A DNA stretch of 40,066 bases from Paenibacillus sp. (GCA_031254035.1 JAIRVF010000131.1:1-40066), one strand, 5' to 3'. Shown: positions 1-8,366, numbered from the stretch's first letter. Numbers and translations: made by a program. The notes: a model not told the origin generated them from the sequence alone.

Positions 1-140
1 CATTTTGCTCCGTGAATCATCCAGTCAGAAGACTCGAACCGATTCACTTCGCTGTCGACCTTGCAAGCAAGGTCTTTATCTCACTCGTTGTTCAGTTTTC
101 AAAGATCAAATTCTTTCGTCTTCAGCGCCGCTCGTTTATC
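1..140 (-). other. rRNA operon leader (pre-16S), reading out of the window
   Basis: Read on the minus strand, this stretch has the boxA-like string GATCTTTGAAAACTGAACAA followed by AACGAGTGAGATAAAGACC, which is typical of transcribed rrn spacer or leader RNA in Bacillaceae and Paenibacillaceae. Two promoters lie just upstream, which favours the leader in front of 16S over the 16S-23S spacer. The 16S gene itself would begin left of base 1 and is not visible. Overlapping short ORFs here are not coding. Confidence 0.75.
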
Positions 141-157
141 TCAGCAGCAACTCTTAT

Positions 158-187
158 AATATATCATGCGGACCACTATTTCGTCAA
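158..187 (-). promoter_or_regulatory. rrn promoter, proximal (P2-like)
   Basis: On the minus strand, -35 TTGACG (182-187), an 18-base spacer and -10 TATATT (158-163). It faces the rRNA leader and has an A-rich upstream segment that could serve as an UP element. Confidence 0.65.
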
Positions 188-278
188 GCACTTTTTTTCG
201 ACCTTTTTTCCAACTCGATTTCTGTGCTTGTCGAATCCCGGAATACAATCACTTCCGAGGTTTCGTGGGGCGAGTTAT

Positions 279-308
279 AATTTAACACATAAACCATTAG
301 AGAGTCAA
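279..308 (-). promoter_or_regulatory. rrn promoter, distal (P1-like)
   Basis: On the minus strand, -35 TTGACT (303-308), about 18 bases and -10 TAAATT (279-284). Tandem promoters about 120 bases apart are the usual rrn arrangement in Bacillus relatives. The -10 is weaker than that of the proximal promoter. Confidence 0.45.
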
Positions 309-367
309 CCTATAATTTGAAGTTTGCTCATGTTTTATGTTTCCTCGGGAAGGTTGTGACTATACCT

Positions 368-405
368 AAAAAACAAAAGGGGAGATTTTCTCATCTCCCC
401 TTTTG
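368..405 (-). terminator. Rho-independent terminator after ygxA-like gene
   Basis: A 12-bp perfect stem (CAAAAGGGGAGA with its complement) encloses an 8-base loop and is followed on the minus strand by a T run. It ends transcription of the ygxA-like gene ahead of the rrn promoters. Confidence 0.8.
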
Positions 406-441
406 TACGTTTCCAGTAATTGAGTTTTAAAAACATTCTTA

Positions 442-553
442 TAGCTGCTTGTGTCATATTGAAGAAATAGCAGACGAGTGTTTGGATTAATGAGCGGCTT
501 TGGCTTTGTGCGAAGCACAGAACAACGGAGTGAAGCGAGCCAAATAGGAGTCA
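442..553 (+). repeat. Hairpin repeat A, copy 1
   Basis: About 110 bases that match, in inverted orientation, a second copy at 4507-4627. The best-conserved core runs from GCAGACGAGTGTTTGGATT through the mini-hairpin TGTGCGAAGCACA to AACGGAGYGAAGCGAGCC. It lies between the ygxA-like stop codon and its terminator, so this copy would be in the 3' untranslated RNA. A 62-codon ORF across it is spurious. Confidence 0.8.
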
Positions 554-572
554 TAACAGGAGTTGTATGGAG

Positions 573-1451
573 TTATTCAGCGGAATAACGAATTCCTTGG
601 CTACCATATCCCGGGGCCCCCGACCAAATTACAGATTCCTTCACCAAAGACCTGTTCACCAACTTGCGCATAACAAGCGGCAGTTCGTTTTTCACTATTT
701 TCAGTTCCGGATTTTGAATCAATTCTTCAATGCTCCATGGCTTGGATCTGCTTCTCAAAATTTGCAGCAGACGTACAGAACATTCAGCCATCTTGGACAT
801 GACAGAAAATTCACAAGCAAGTAGCACAAGTTCTACGCGTTGACTTATCGTTTCCGTACTTTGGGTCAATTCCTCATACAGCTTGTGGATCGCTGTGTTC
901 AGCTCTTTAACTTGCTCCCAAACCGCTTCGTTAGGCAGAACCCCACGCTCAATCAGCTCAATCCTTGCCCAATGCTTCAGTGAAACCAAGACGCATTGAT
1001 ATGCATCAATGTCATATCCCGACTGCATGTAACGCTTCGCTTCGACATAAATACTTAAAAACCGTGAAAACTCATACAGCATTTTCCGATCCCGAAGAGG
1101 CTGTTCAAACTCTATATATTCCCTGCGCAGCATAGCCAGCTTGCCGTTCTGATCCTTGACAAGTTCACCCTCCATAAAGCAGCGAATCAGATCGTCCTTC
1201 TCACCGGTAATCAGCCAGTTTCGAAGTGAATTAACCGAGACATTCAAAACCTGACAAGGCAAATCTCCAACCAGCGTATGCTCCACAGTTAGTTCCGTAT
1301 CCTGCTCTTCATGGACAGTGAGAACGATGAAATCGAAGTCATGAAGCAAAGATCCATCAAATTTATGAGCTTCTTGACGATATATAATGGTACCTATGGC
1401 ATCGACATCAAACGACTCACCATAATTAAAAGACAAATTGGACAAATCCAT
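573..1451 (-). CDS. ygxA: YgxA-like nucleotidyltransferase-like protein
   Basis: A 292-residue soluble protein resembling Bacillus YgxA, annotated in databases as nucleotidyltransferase-like; its biological role is unknown. The N-terminal ~110 residues have the mixed beta/alpha look of a nucleotidyltransferase fold. The middle is helical, and the last ~75 residues (around IEELIQNPELKIVKNELPLV) look like a winged helix. I chose the start at 1451 over the in-frame ATG at 1463 because a GGAGGGAG ribosome site sits 2-3 bases before the second ATG and nothing comparable precedes the first. The gene lies next to an rrn promoter and near perR and ygzB, the same neighbourhood as in B. subtilis, which supports orthology. 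Function remains inferred. Confidence 0.75.
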   Translation of the reverse strand: MDLSNLSFNYGESFDVDAIGTIIYRQEAHKFDGSLLHDFDFIVLTVHEEQDTELTVEHTLVGDLPCQVLNVSVNSLRNWLITGEKDDLIRCFMEGELVKDQNGKLAMLRREYIEFEQPLRDRKMLYEFSRFLSIYVEAKRYMQSGYDIDAYQCVLVSLKHWARIELIERGVLPNEAVWEQVKELNTAIHKLYEELTQSTETISQRVELVLLACEFSVMSKMAECSVRLLQILRSRSKPWSIEELIQNPELKIVKNELPLVMRKLVNRSLVKESVIWSGAPGYGSQGIRYSAE

Positions 1452-1470
1452 GTCTCCCTCCATGCATTCC

Positions 1471-1500
1471 TTGGCGAAAAGCAGCCAATTCAGTTATAAT
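1471..1500 (+). promoter_or_regulatory. Promoter of ygzB
   Basis: Plus strand: -35 TTGGCG (1471-1476), 18 bases, -10 TATAAT (1495-1500), about 70 bases before the ygzB start codon. Confidence 0.55.
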
Positions 1501-1523
1501 ATACTTCTACATCTCCATGTCAG
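1496..1523 (-). promoter_or_regulatory. Promoter of ygxA-like gene
   Basis: Minus strand: -35 CTGACA (1518-1523), 16 bases, -10 TATTAT (1496-1501). It overlaps the opposite-strand ygzB promoter, so the two divergent genes share one short control region. Confidence 0.45.
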
Positions 1524-1571
1524 TTCCTTCTTTTTTAAATACAACTAAATGATGATAGGAGCTTATGATCC

Positions 1572-1976
1572 ATGATCTTCAAAACAGCAAAAATTGTTGC
1601 CTTCCGCACCTGGGGACTGATGCTTACAATTATCGGCATGGGGCTAATGGTCCTTGGAACGGCAGGGATTGTCTTCTGGGGACAAGCTGGCAAAGTCGTC
1701 GCGGCTATCGGTCTGGTTATCGGCCTTATTGCCATGATGGGCAGCCTCGGCATTTACTTTTGGGCTGGAATGCTTTCTACAAGTGTTAAGCAGATCGAAT
1801 GCCCGGAATGTCACAAGCCGACGAAAATGCTCGGAAAAACTGACCGCTGCATGTTCTGCCGTACAATGCTGACAACGGACATCCAGCAAGCGAATATTAC
1901 AGACGACGAGCTGGAGGAACTCCAGAAGCATCAGGATGGGCAAAGTGCCCCTGAAGCGGCTGCCCCCCATCACTAG
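1572..1976 (+). CDS. ygzB: YgzB family membrane protein with zinc ribbon
   Basis: A 134-residue protein of the YgzB/UPF0295 type. Two hydrophobic segments (about residues 12-35 and 41-68) form a membrane hairpin. They are followed by a four-cysteine zinc-ribbon motif, CPECHKPTKM...RCMFC, near residues 76-95, and an acidic, low-complexity tail. A GATAGGAG ribosome site lies 10 bases before the ATG. The biochemical role is unknown; the family is conserved in Bacillales beside perR. It is one of very few plus-strand genes here and is divergent from the ygxA-like gene, with its own promoter. Confidence 0.85.
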   Translation: MIFKTAKIVAFRTWGLMLTIIGMGLMVLGTAGIVFWGQAGKVVAAIGLVIGLIAMMGSLGIYFWAGMLSTSVKQIECPECHKPTKMLGKTDRCMFCRTMLTTDIQQANITDDELEELQKHQDGQSAPEAAAPHH

Positions 1977-2059
1977 AAATTGGCATCATTCACAGCGACT
2001 GTATTAGAGGCAGTCTACTTACATCACGAACAAACTGGAATTCAATATTCTTTAATCAT

Positions 2060-2103
2060 AACAAAGAACCGGTCATCCCTTTCAGGAAGACCGGTTCTTT
2101 GTT
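2060..2103. terminator. Bidirectional terminator between ygzB and GH18 gene
   Basis: A perfect 15-bp stem (AACAAAGAACCGGTC and its complement) encloses a 14-base loop. It lies between two convergent genes and can serve both. Confidence 0.85.
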
Positions 2104-2134
2104 ATTTGGTATTCGTATAAGTGCCGTACATACA

Positions 2135-3850
2135 TTATGATGAGATATCTTTAAGCGCATCCCAAGCTTCTTTTGTACCAAAGCTGCGAGTCCAAGCAGC
2201 AACACCGCCGAGATTAAGTTCTTTGGCCAACTTTACTCTTGATTCGAGTGAGGTTTTATCTTCTATCCAAATCTTTTTCAAAACGCCATCTTCCGTGTAT
2301 TCCACGTAATTTTGTTTGACGTCCTCAAGATACTTCGGTTTCAGCTTCTTTTCCTCAATAATATCGTTCACGGTTTTCATACCTACCGCCTTCGATGATA
2401 CCTTCGTTTTACCGCCCTTGGCTTCTTCGGACCAGATCCGGGTATACAGTGGAACAGCCAGTATGAGTTTCTCCGGCGGAACTGCATCCTCATCCAGAAT
2501 TTTACGAACCGCATCCTCCGCCCAAGGCAGAGATGAGACGGATCCGGCTTTCGGGCTGGATGCCCAATGCTCATCATATGCCATCAGCACAATAAAATCC
2601 GCCGTTTCTCCCAGTGAGCGCCTGTCCAAAAAACGTGACCACATTTCACTGTCCGATTTCGGGGTCACATCCACCGAGACGATCAGACCCCTGGCCCGCG
2701 CCAACGGCTTCAGCTCGCGGACAAACTGTGAAACATTTCCCCCGTCTTTCGTTTTTACATTTTCAAAATCCAAATTAATCCCGTCCAGATGATACATCTT
2801 AGCAAACTCGAGCGTCTGGTTAATCACATTTAATCTCGTTTCATAAGTAGACATCGCGCTGGAAGTCAACTCGGGATCAAAGCTATTGTCCAGAAGACCC
2901 CAGACGTCCATGCCCCGAGCATGGGCCTTCTCCACATAAGCCGTGTCCGCATTGCTGCGAACATTCCCCTGTCCATCTATGACGTGGAACCAAGTTGGAC
3001 TGACGACATTTACGCCGGACAGTTGATCAATGACGGAAGGATCCGGCTTTTTCTTATAAACGGCCTCCCATGCCAAGTTCACTGACTTACCTTGCCAGTC
3101 TCGCTCGGCTTGTGTTGACTGCTGGGGCACATCAGCCAACGTTTTCTTCTCACCCAACGTTACCTTGGATTTTGGCACATAACCAGCATAACCGTTATCC
3201 ATTTGCACAAAATACCATGATTCATCCGATCCCCAGATCCGCAGAGACGTGCCCCCAAGCATGTCCGCCAAAATGCGCTCATGCTTGGACGGACCTTTCC
3301 GCAAGGCGGTTTTCGAATCGGCTTCCCCATTAATCGTGCCCATCTGTACGGTATCACCGGCTTTCATCAGCAATACGGCGCCCGTGTCCAGATCTTCGTG
3401 AAAGGTAATGCCATACAACTCTTTCAGCGGCTGAATCGGCATGTATAACGAACCATTTTTTTCTTCTGGCGCAAATCGAAGTTCTACCTGCTTATTATTC
3501 AGCTGCGCCTCCGTTTCCCCTGTCTGCAGATGCATCACCTGCACGGGGGTCGTCAGAATGATCGATTTCGTCCCTTTTTCGTAACGGATGTTTGCATCTA
3601 TCTCCTCCTGAAGGATCGAAAGTGGCAGCATCATCTCTTCACCGGAACCGTCTGCAGACTGTTTCAGCAGCTCGCCTTTAACAAATACGGGCTTGGCGAG
3701 CCCCTTCCAATCTGGCTTCTCATGCAGCGGATTCGGAAGAATCTCGGTTATCGTCAAATATGCACCGGCCGCGATCAAACATAACCCCAGCACTATGACA
3801 AAGCGCCTTTTGGCTGTAGAACGGTGCCTGCGTTGATTACTTCTTGTCAA
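2135..3850 (-). CDS. Membrane-anchored GH18 glycoside hydrolase with SH3 domain
   Basis: A 571-residue protein. It has a basic N-terminus, one membrane anchor (about 16-36), a copper-amine-oxidase-N-like beta domain (about 50-165), an SH3b-type domain (about 167-232) and a C-terminal family 18 glycosidase (about 255-565). The GH18 signature DGINLDFE lies at 356-363, with E363 as predicted acid/base. Relatives with SH3 or LysM domains act on peptidoglycan or spore cortex, so a cell-wall substrate outside the membrane is likely but inferred. The start is a TTG preceded by GGAGG 8 bases upstream; no better ATG exists. It lies between perR and ygzB, genes that are adjacent in B. subtilis, so it is probably an insertion into that neighbourhood. 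Confidence 0.85.
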   Translation of the reverse strand: MTRSNQRRHRSTAKRRFVIVLGLCLIAAGAYLTITEILPNPLHEKPDWKGLAKPVFVKGELLKQSADGSGEEMMLPLSILQEEIDANIRYEKGTKSIILTTPVQVMHLQTGETEAQLNNKQVELRFAPEEKNGSLYMPIQPLKELYGITFHEDLDTGAVLLMKAGDTVQMGTINGEADSKTALRKGPSKHERILADMLGGTSLRIWGSDESWYFVQMDNGYAGYVPKSKVTLGEKKTLADVPQQSTQAERDWQGKSVNLAWEAVYKKKPDPSVIDQLSGVNVVSPTWFHVIDGQGNVRSNADTAYVEKAHARGMDVWGLLDNSFDPELTSSAMSTYETRLNVINQTLEFAKMYHLDGINLDFENVKTKDGGNVSQFVRELKPLARARGLIVSVDVTPKSDSEMWSRFLDRRSLGETADFIVLMAYDEHWASSPKAGSVSSLPWAEDAVRKILDEDAVPPEKLILAVPLYTRIWSEEAKGGKTKVSSKAVGMKTVNDIIEEKKLKPKYLEDVKQNYVEYTEDGVLKKIWIEDKTSLESRVKLAKELNLGGVAAWTRSFGTKEAWDALKDISS

Positions 3851-3976
3851 AGGTTAATCCTCCGTTATTGTAATATGTGCTTGCTTTAGAAAACAAACTA
3901 CGTATAGCGGCTATTTCCCTTCCAGGACAGCTGCAGTTTGCATCCTCTCGGAAATTATACATTTTTGGGCATAAGC

Positions 3977-4016
3977 AAAAAAACGTGAGAATCCCTTACA
4001 GGAATCCGCACGTTTT
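3977..4016 (-). terminator. Terminator after perR
   Basis: An imperfect stem (AAACGTG..GGATTCC with its complement, one bulge) ends on the minus strand in a run of seven T. Confidence 0.75.
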
Positions 4017-4045
4017 CTTAAAACAACCCGTATGAAACGGATGCT

Positions 4046-4471
4046 TTACTCAGTTTTGCAACCGCTGCAAATCCCGTACAGTTCCATACGCAGACTCTGA
4101 ATCTGAAATCCTGTGCTCTTCTCAGCAGTGTGCTCCACATCCTGAAGAGATGGGTAGCTGAAATCCTCAATTTTTCCGCATTTCTGACAAATCACATGAA
4201 AGTGCTCTGACACGTTCGCATCAAAACGGCTTGAATTATCTCCATAAGTCAGCTCATGGACCATACCGGCTTCAATAAGCATCTTCAAGTTATTATATAC
4301 GGTTGCTACACTCATGCTCGGAAATTTAGGCTCCAGTGCACGATAAATCTCCTCCGCTGTTGGATGGCTCATGGAATCCATGAGGTAAGCCAATATCGCA
4401 TGACGCTGGGGCGTAATCCGAACACCATTTGTTTTTAGTTGTTCTAATGCATGCTCGACCCGCGTTGCCAT
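4046..4471 (-). CDS. perR: Peroxide-sensing repressor PerR (Fur family)
   Basis: A 141-residue Fur-family metalloregulator that represses peroxide-defence genes until iron-catalysed oxidation of its histidines releases it. Numbering from the chosen ATG, the regulatory metal ligands H36, D84, H90, H92 and D103 are all present. An aspartate, not glutamate, at the last site is the mark of PerR rather than Fur. Structural zinc cysteines lie at C95/C98 and C135/C138. The winged helix covers about 10-80. A GTG at 4480 could start three codons earlier, but the GGTGGG site is too close to it, so I prefer ATG 4471. The gene has its own promoter and an unusual ~190-base leader that contains repeat A copy 2. 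I found no clear PerR box in its promoter. Confidence 0.92.
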   Translation of the reverse strand: MATRVEHALEQLKTNGVRITPQRHAILAYLMDSMSHPTAEEIYRALEPKFPSMSVATVYNNLKMLIEAGMVHELTYGDNSSRFDANVSEHFHVICQKCGKIEDFSYPSLQDVEHTAEKSTGFQIQSLRMELYGICSGCKTE

Positions 4472-4506
4472 CTTACCCACCGCCTTATAATTTAAGCAAA
4501 TTCAGT

Positions 4507-4627
4507 TGACTCCTGTTTGGCTCGCTTCGCTCCGTTGTTTTGTGCTTCGCACAAAGCCAAAGTCGCTCATCAATCCAAACACTCGTCTGCTACTTCTTTT
4601 TAAACTGGTTTTGACACAAGTTCAGCT
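4507..4627 (-). repeat. Hairpin repeat A, copy 2 (in perR leader)
   Basis: Inverted copy of the element at 442-553, about 90% identical over the ~85-base core. It lies between the perR -10 box (4668) and the perR start codon (4471), so it should be transcribed as part of the perR 5' untranslated RNA. It contains the mini-hairpin TGTGCTTCGCACA. Confidence 0.8.
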
Positions 4628-4667
4628 AAAAGGATATTTCTAAGTTTGATTGCACCTTAATAACTTT

Positions 4668-4697
4668 ATTGTACGTTCATTATTTCGAATTTGTCAA
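4668..4697 (-). promoter_or_regulatory. perR promoter
   Basis: Minus strand: -35 TTGACA (4692-4697, perfect consensus), 18 bases, -10 TACAAT (4668-4673). Confidence 0.7.
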
Positions 4698-4747
4698 CGA
4701 AAGGCCTCTCAATGAAAGAAATTTAGAATCAATGAATATGCACCGAT

Positions 4748-6016
4748 TCAATATTTATTCACAATTAAATCGCTGTTGCCTTCAATATGGACTTTATATT
4801 CGCCTAAACCTAGTGTACCCGTTATGTTCTTTTTATCCACCGTAAATTCTTGAAACTCGCTTTGGATATCTCCATAGCTGATCGTACCGTCCAAATCGTA
4901 GCTCCCCGCTTCAGGAAGTCCGACTTTTAGCTCGCCAACGGCGCTATAGATATCCCAGTTCCCTTCCACCACGCTGGAACGCGCTGTTATGCCGCCATTT
5001 AATGATTCAGCCTTCATGTCGGAATGGGTTTCTTCCACATCAATATTTCCATTTTTCGTGCGAGCATCGATTTTCCCTAGTACACGGATAACAGACAAGT
5101 TCCCGACCTGCGTCGAGAGTGTAGCGGCATCGGATATACCCACGGCCTGAACATTCCCTTGGTTTGTGCTGAGATCAACGGAACCCTCTACATTAAACGC
5201 GTTGATTTTCCCGTTCAGCGTGCTGCCCTTAATATCCCCGGACACATGATCCATTCTCAGTTCGCCACTCGCCGTCTCCATCGAAATTTGCTTTATCGCC
5301 TCTATATGCTGCAGGTTGATGCTGCCGTTCATCGTTCGCAGCGACAGATCAAACCGCCGGTCTTCCGGCAATGTAATCTTCAAATTCATACGCGGCTGCC
5401 TTTTGCCTGATTGTCCGTACGGCCTACCTTTGGTCTGAATGGTAATGTTATTTTCCCCGCTGATGTCGAGCGCGGATTCTTTCCAGATCACATCCGCTTC
5501 CGGACCTGTAATCTGATCGACCCAAATTTCCGCCTGAACCCCGATATCCGTAACGGGACCGCGCTGTACCACAATATCCCCGTTAATGTTGTCCACATTA
5601 ATTTGTTTGGTATCCAGGGTCACGGGAACAGCAATCATATCCTTTCCGATGCTGCTTCCTTCCTGTTCACTGTAATCTACACCGGCAGCGGTCAAATTGA
5701 GACTTACTTTATTCCAGAGATGCAAATAATGCTTTTGTTCCGTCACGATAAATACGGACGCCGTCAAAACAATCGCGAGCAGGAGCCCGCGCAGATCCAG
5801 CTGAAACCTCCGGCCCCTTCCTTTGGATCTCCCTGCTGCGAAATACAGCATCATGGATTCCAAACCCCAGAGCACAGCGAGCAGCGGCCACCATTTCAGC
5901 AAAAGCAGCAAATGTTCGGTACCATGCAGCGCATCATCAAGCAGCAGTACACCCGTCGTGATCAGCAGGATTACGGCTGTAAACCTTCCAACCCGCATTC
6001 TCCGCCTGCGATTCAT
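4748..6016 (-). CDS. DUF4097-type adhesin-like beta-repeat membrane protein
   Basis: A 422-residue protein with a LiaF/DUF5668-like membrane region at the N-terminus (segments near 12-30, 35-60 and 78-95). An extracytoplasmic right-handed beta-repeat domain follows, of the DUF4097 kind. Its repeating pattern includes phrases such as TMNGSINLQ, TASGELRMD and LNGKINAF, which suggests a stack of short beta strands. Family members often accompany envelope-stress or cell-surface systems; the exact role is unknown. The start at 6016 is preferred over 6034 because GGAG lies 8 bases before it. It follows the small membrane gene at 6047 by 30 bases and is presumably in the same operon. Confidence 0.7.
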   Translation of the reverse strand: MNRRRRMRVGRFTAVILLITTGVLLLDDALHGTEHLLLLLKWWPLLAVLWGLESMMLYFAAGRSKGRGRRFQLDLRGLLLAIVLTASVFIVTEQKHYLHLWNKVSLNLTAAGVDYSEQEGSSIGKDMIAVPVTLDTKQINVDNINGDIVVQRGPVTDIGVQAEIWVDQITGPEADVIWKESALDISGENNITIQTKGRPYGQSGKRQPRMNLKITLPEDRRFDLSLRTMNGSINLQHIEAIKQISMETASGELRMDHVSGDIKGSTLNGKINAFNVEGSVDLSTNQGNVQAVGISDAATLSTQVGNLSVIRVLGKIDARTKNGNIDVEETHSDMKAESLNGGITARSSVVEGNWDIYSAVGELKVGLPEAGSYDLDGTISYGDIQSEFQEFTVDKKNITGTLGLGEYKVHIEGNSDLIVNKY

Positions 6017-6046
6017 GATATCATCTCCATTCAACTTGCTGTAAAA

Positions 6047-6688
6047 TCATCGGTCTCCCTCCCGAGACTTCTCAATACGGCGCTGCTTCCAAAGAATCCA
6101 CCCTTCGCGGCCCCCCGCCCATAGACCAGTGGCAATCAGCAAGATAGCAACTGTTATTGCACCGTATTGCTCGATATAAAACTGCAGCCAGCGCGGCTTT
6201 TGATAAAAAGCAAACATCAACGATCCGCCAACGATCAGCATGATGCCGAAAAAAGGTCCTCGTTCTACCGAAAAAGGATGCCTGAATGCAGTCATTTCCT
6301 CGTCATCCTGGCCGGATGTTCCCACCCTGCGCAATATCATAAAATCGGCCGCTTGCAGCACATCATACACATTGTAAAAATAAGTAACCGGAATAACCAA
6401 GCCGAGCAAAATCAGCAAAGGCACATTGATCTGTATTCCGATTGAAGAAAAATATAAAAGAGCCGAAGCATCCAAAAGCAGCGTAAACATGAAGGCGATG
6501 CCTTTACGGTATAGACCAAGGTAAATATGACCGAGTCCAGGGCATATGGCTGCGAGCAATCCCGCAGTAAATTTACGTTTACGGGAAAATAGCCGGCGGG
6601 CACGGACAGCAGCAACCGGTTTTTCGCGTAAACCTCGGTCATTTTTTACAGATTCTTTCGATCTTCCGGTCCTTCTGACACTGTGCAT
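6047..6688 (-). CDS. Membrane protein with TM2-like hairpin
   Basis: A 213-residue membrane protein. After a basic cytoplasmic N-terminus (about 1-38), the motif KFTAGLLAAICPGLGHIYLG and a following KG recall the TM2-domain signature. Further hydrophobic segments lie near 65-85, 90-108, 145-162 and 175-192. The function is not known. A purine-rich AAGGGAAGGGG stretch lies upstream of the ATG, and a second GGGAGG abuts it. It is probably co-transcribed with the downstream DUF4097 gene, a common pairing of a bactofilin/TM2-like protein with a surface beta-repeat partner; that functional link is inference. Confidence 0.6.
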   Translation of the reverse strand: MHSVRRTGRSKESVKNDRGLREKPVAAVRARRLFSRKRKFTAGLLAAICPGLGHIYLGLYRKGIAFMFTLLLDASALLYFSSIGIQINVPLLILLGLVIPVTYFYNVYDVLQAADFMILRRVGTSGQDDEEMTAFRHPFSVERGPFFGIMLIVGGSLMFAFYQKPRWLQFYIEQYGAITVAILLIATGLWAGGREGWILWKQRRIEKSREGDR

Positions 6689-6763
6689 CCTCCCAGCCCC
6701 TTCCCTTTTTGATGATGAATTGCCATTTTAGCAATCATTTCTTTCGTTCATTCTTGATAGTAC

Positions 6764-6792
6764 CCTATATGGCCGGGACAATAACAGGTAAA
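6764..6792 (-). promoter_or_regulatory. Possible promoter of the 6047-6688 operon
   Basis: Minus strand: TTTACC (6787-6792), 17 bases, TATAGG (6764-6769). A moderate match to sigma-A, about 80 bases before the start codon. Confidence 0.35.
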
Positions 6793-6834
6793 TATCTGGA
6801 TGGTCATCCTCCATATGCAAAATCCCTGGAACAA

Positions 6835-6861
6835 AAAAAACCCTATGACAAAGGGTTTTTT
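6835..6861 (-). terminator. Terminator after mgtC-like gene
   Basis: A 10-bp stem AAAAAACCCT with its complement, followed by a T run on the minus strand, directly after the mgtC-like stop codon. Confidence 0.8.
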
Positions 6862-6869
6862 ACAACGTT

Positions 6870-7583
6870 CTAATCAATCGTAACCGAGGAGACCTTTTCA
6901 AGTTTACGAATGCGGGCAGCGAGTGCAAGCGGGTCAATAACCCGTTTGCTTAATACATTCAATGATATCTCCACCAAGGTGGAGGGAGGCTGCAATTCGC
7001 CATATGGCACGTTACTTCGCTCGTTGACTACGGCTCTTTTCACCGTGATCTCCTCCCCTTCAAGCAATTCAGATACGGATTCCAGTAGTCCCGGTTCAGA
7101 AATCGCACAGATCGTGACGAGATGGAGCTTACTACCGCGGATATAACGCTGCTCCAGCTTGTTGAATACAACCAAAGTCAGCAGAATCAAGATCGTGGCC
7201 ATAATCGAAGCGAAATAAAAGCCTGCCCCTATCGCCAGACCGACAGCAGCAACAATCCATATGGAAGCAGCGGTTGTCAAACCAGTGATGGATTTGCCTG
7301 TGAACAAGATCGTCCCTGCCCCCAAAAACCCGACACCTGTAATGACGGCTGATGCCAGTCTTGCAGGATCGATACGAATATTAACCTCATGAACGAATTC
7401 CGAAAAACCGTAAATGGACAACATGATGATCAATGTCGATCCCATACAAACCAGGATGTGGGTCCGAAGTCCGGCTGCATGATTGGAACGCTCCCGCTCC
7501 CATCCTACAAGTCCGCCCAGCAGAACAGACAGCAGCAGCCGCAGTAATATATGCATATTATTTATGTACCATGGATCCGCCAA
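6870..7583 (-). CDS. MgtC/SapB family membrane protein
   Basis: A 237-residue protein with the MgtC signature: an N-terminal GLVGWERERSNHAAGLRTH loop, GVGFLGAGTI and GLTTAASIW. About five membrane helices fill residues 8-145, followed by a cytoplasmic ACT-like domain (about 152-237). MgtC proteins are linked to Mg2+ limitation and, in pathogens, to ATP-synthase or membrane-potential control; the housekeeping role in soil Firmicutes is unclear. The start is TTG at 7583 with GGGAGAG 7 bases upstream; the nearby ATG is in another frame. It follows the GNAT gene by about 54 bases and may be read through from it. I saw no M-box riboswitch in that short gap. Confidence 0.85.
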   Translation of the reverse strand: MADPWYINNMHILLRLLLSVLLGGLVGWERERSNHAAGLRTHILVCMGSTLIIMLSIYGFSEFVHEVNIRIDPARLASAVITGVGFLGAGTILFTGKSITGLTTAASIWIVAAVGLAIGAGFYFASIMATILILLTLVVFNKLEQRYIRGSKLHLVTICAISEPGLLESVSELLEGEEITVKRAVVNERSNVPYGELQPPSTLVEISLNVLSKRVIDPLALAARIRKLEKVSSVTID

Positions 7584-7637
7584 AGCATATCTCTCCCTAT
7601 TATGGTGCTCAACCCTAAATGAGGGTGTCCATTAGGC

Positions 7638-8111
7638 TTAAGCCAATATTTCCGCCCGTCTGTGGAACGTCGTCAGTTCAACACCCGGAGCAACTTCAAA
7701 CGTATCGAAAGGAATAAATCCGAACTTGAGGTAAAGTGCGACCGCCGGCTCGTTCTTGGCGCCAGTGGATACGATAAACAACGGAATGTCGGGATGGTCA
7801 TCCAGGACATGACGGATAAGATTACCCGCGATTCCTTTGCGGAAATGAGCCGGATGAACCATCATCCGCATCAGAGTCAGCGAACCCGGGCTTTCCTTGG
7901 CTGTTGAAACTGCTCCCACGAGCTCCCCATCCTCATCTACACAGCCGTAAAAAATCTCACGGCAGTTTTTCAGTGTCTCATGCGTGTCGAGCAGTGGAGG
8001 AATTTCGTAAAACCCAATTCTTTCGGCTTCCAGCCTGTAAGCGATATGCTGCAATCTCCAAATTTGGTCCACCATATCGTCATCCTGCAATGAGAGCTTG
8101 ATGATGATCAT
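7638..8111 (-). CDS. GNAT family N-acetyltransferase
   Basis: A 157-residue single-domain GNAT protein. The acetyl-CoA-binding motif appears as VHPAHFRKGIAGNLIRHVL (about 87-105), and the C-terminal NEPAVALYLKFGFIPF segment is the usual Y/F-GF element. The substrate cannot be read from the sequence. A strong GGAGGGG ribosome site lies 5 bases before the ATG. Repeat B copy 1 lies upstream, between this gene and the gat terminator. Confidence 0.8.
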   Translation of the reverse strand: MIIIKLSLQDDDMVDQIWRLQHIAYRLEAERIGFYEIPPLLDTHETLKNCREIFYGCVDEDGELVGAVSTAKESPGSLTLMRMMVHPAHFRKGIAGNLIRHVLDDHPDIPLFIVSTGAKNEPAVALYLKFGFIPFDTFEVAPGVELTTFHRRAEILA

Positions 8112-8204
8112 AGGCCCCTCCTATTCAGGCTATACGCCACAAATGAAAAAAAGACCAGCAATACAGAAAATACCTCTTTAGTTAAAATCCATTATGTAAA
8201 ATAA

Positions 8205-8320
8205 CCCCACAAAGAGTATCGGAAAGAAGTCCGGGTGCCTCTCAAAGAGGGGCGCTTTTGCGGAGCAAAAGTACGGAGTGAAGCCTATGCCTCGATGCTT
8301 ATTCCAAATACTTTGCGGGG
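8205..8320 (+). repeat. Hairpin repeat B, copy 1
   Basis: A 116-base element with imperfect terminal inverted repeats: CCCCACAAAGAGTAT at the left and ATACTTTGCGGGG at the right. A direct copy, about 90% identical, is at 20805-20919. Internally it has the triloop hairpin CTTTTGC-GGA-GCAAAAG. There is no ORF. Its size and inverted ends suggest a MITE- or REP-like element. Confidence 0.8.
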
Positions 8321-8334
8321 GCCCCAAAGAAACT

Positions 8335-8366
8335 TAAAAAAGGGGCCTGTCTAGCAGACAAGCCCC
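8335..8366 (-). terminator. Terminator of gatCAB operon
   Basis: Stem GGGGCTTGTC/GACAGGCCCC with one G-T pair and a 5-base loop, followed on the minus strand by T7. Confidence 0.85.

Noticed and set aside
5..320. Two plus-strand ORFs of 91 and 102 codons
   Set aside because: They lie antisense to the rrn leader and promoters and have no ribosome site.
366..554. 62-codon minus-strand ORF
   Set aside because: It covers repeat A and the terminator; it has no ribosome site and the repeat explains the sequence.
4481..4510. PerR box upstream of perR
   Set aside because: Only one ATTATAA-like half site is present; the symmetrical TTATAATNATTATAA is not.
7584..7637. M-box Mg2+ riboswitch for the mgtC-like gene
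   Set aside because: The gap is only about 54 bases, too short for an M-box, and the gene probably shares a transcript with the GNAT gene.
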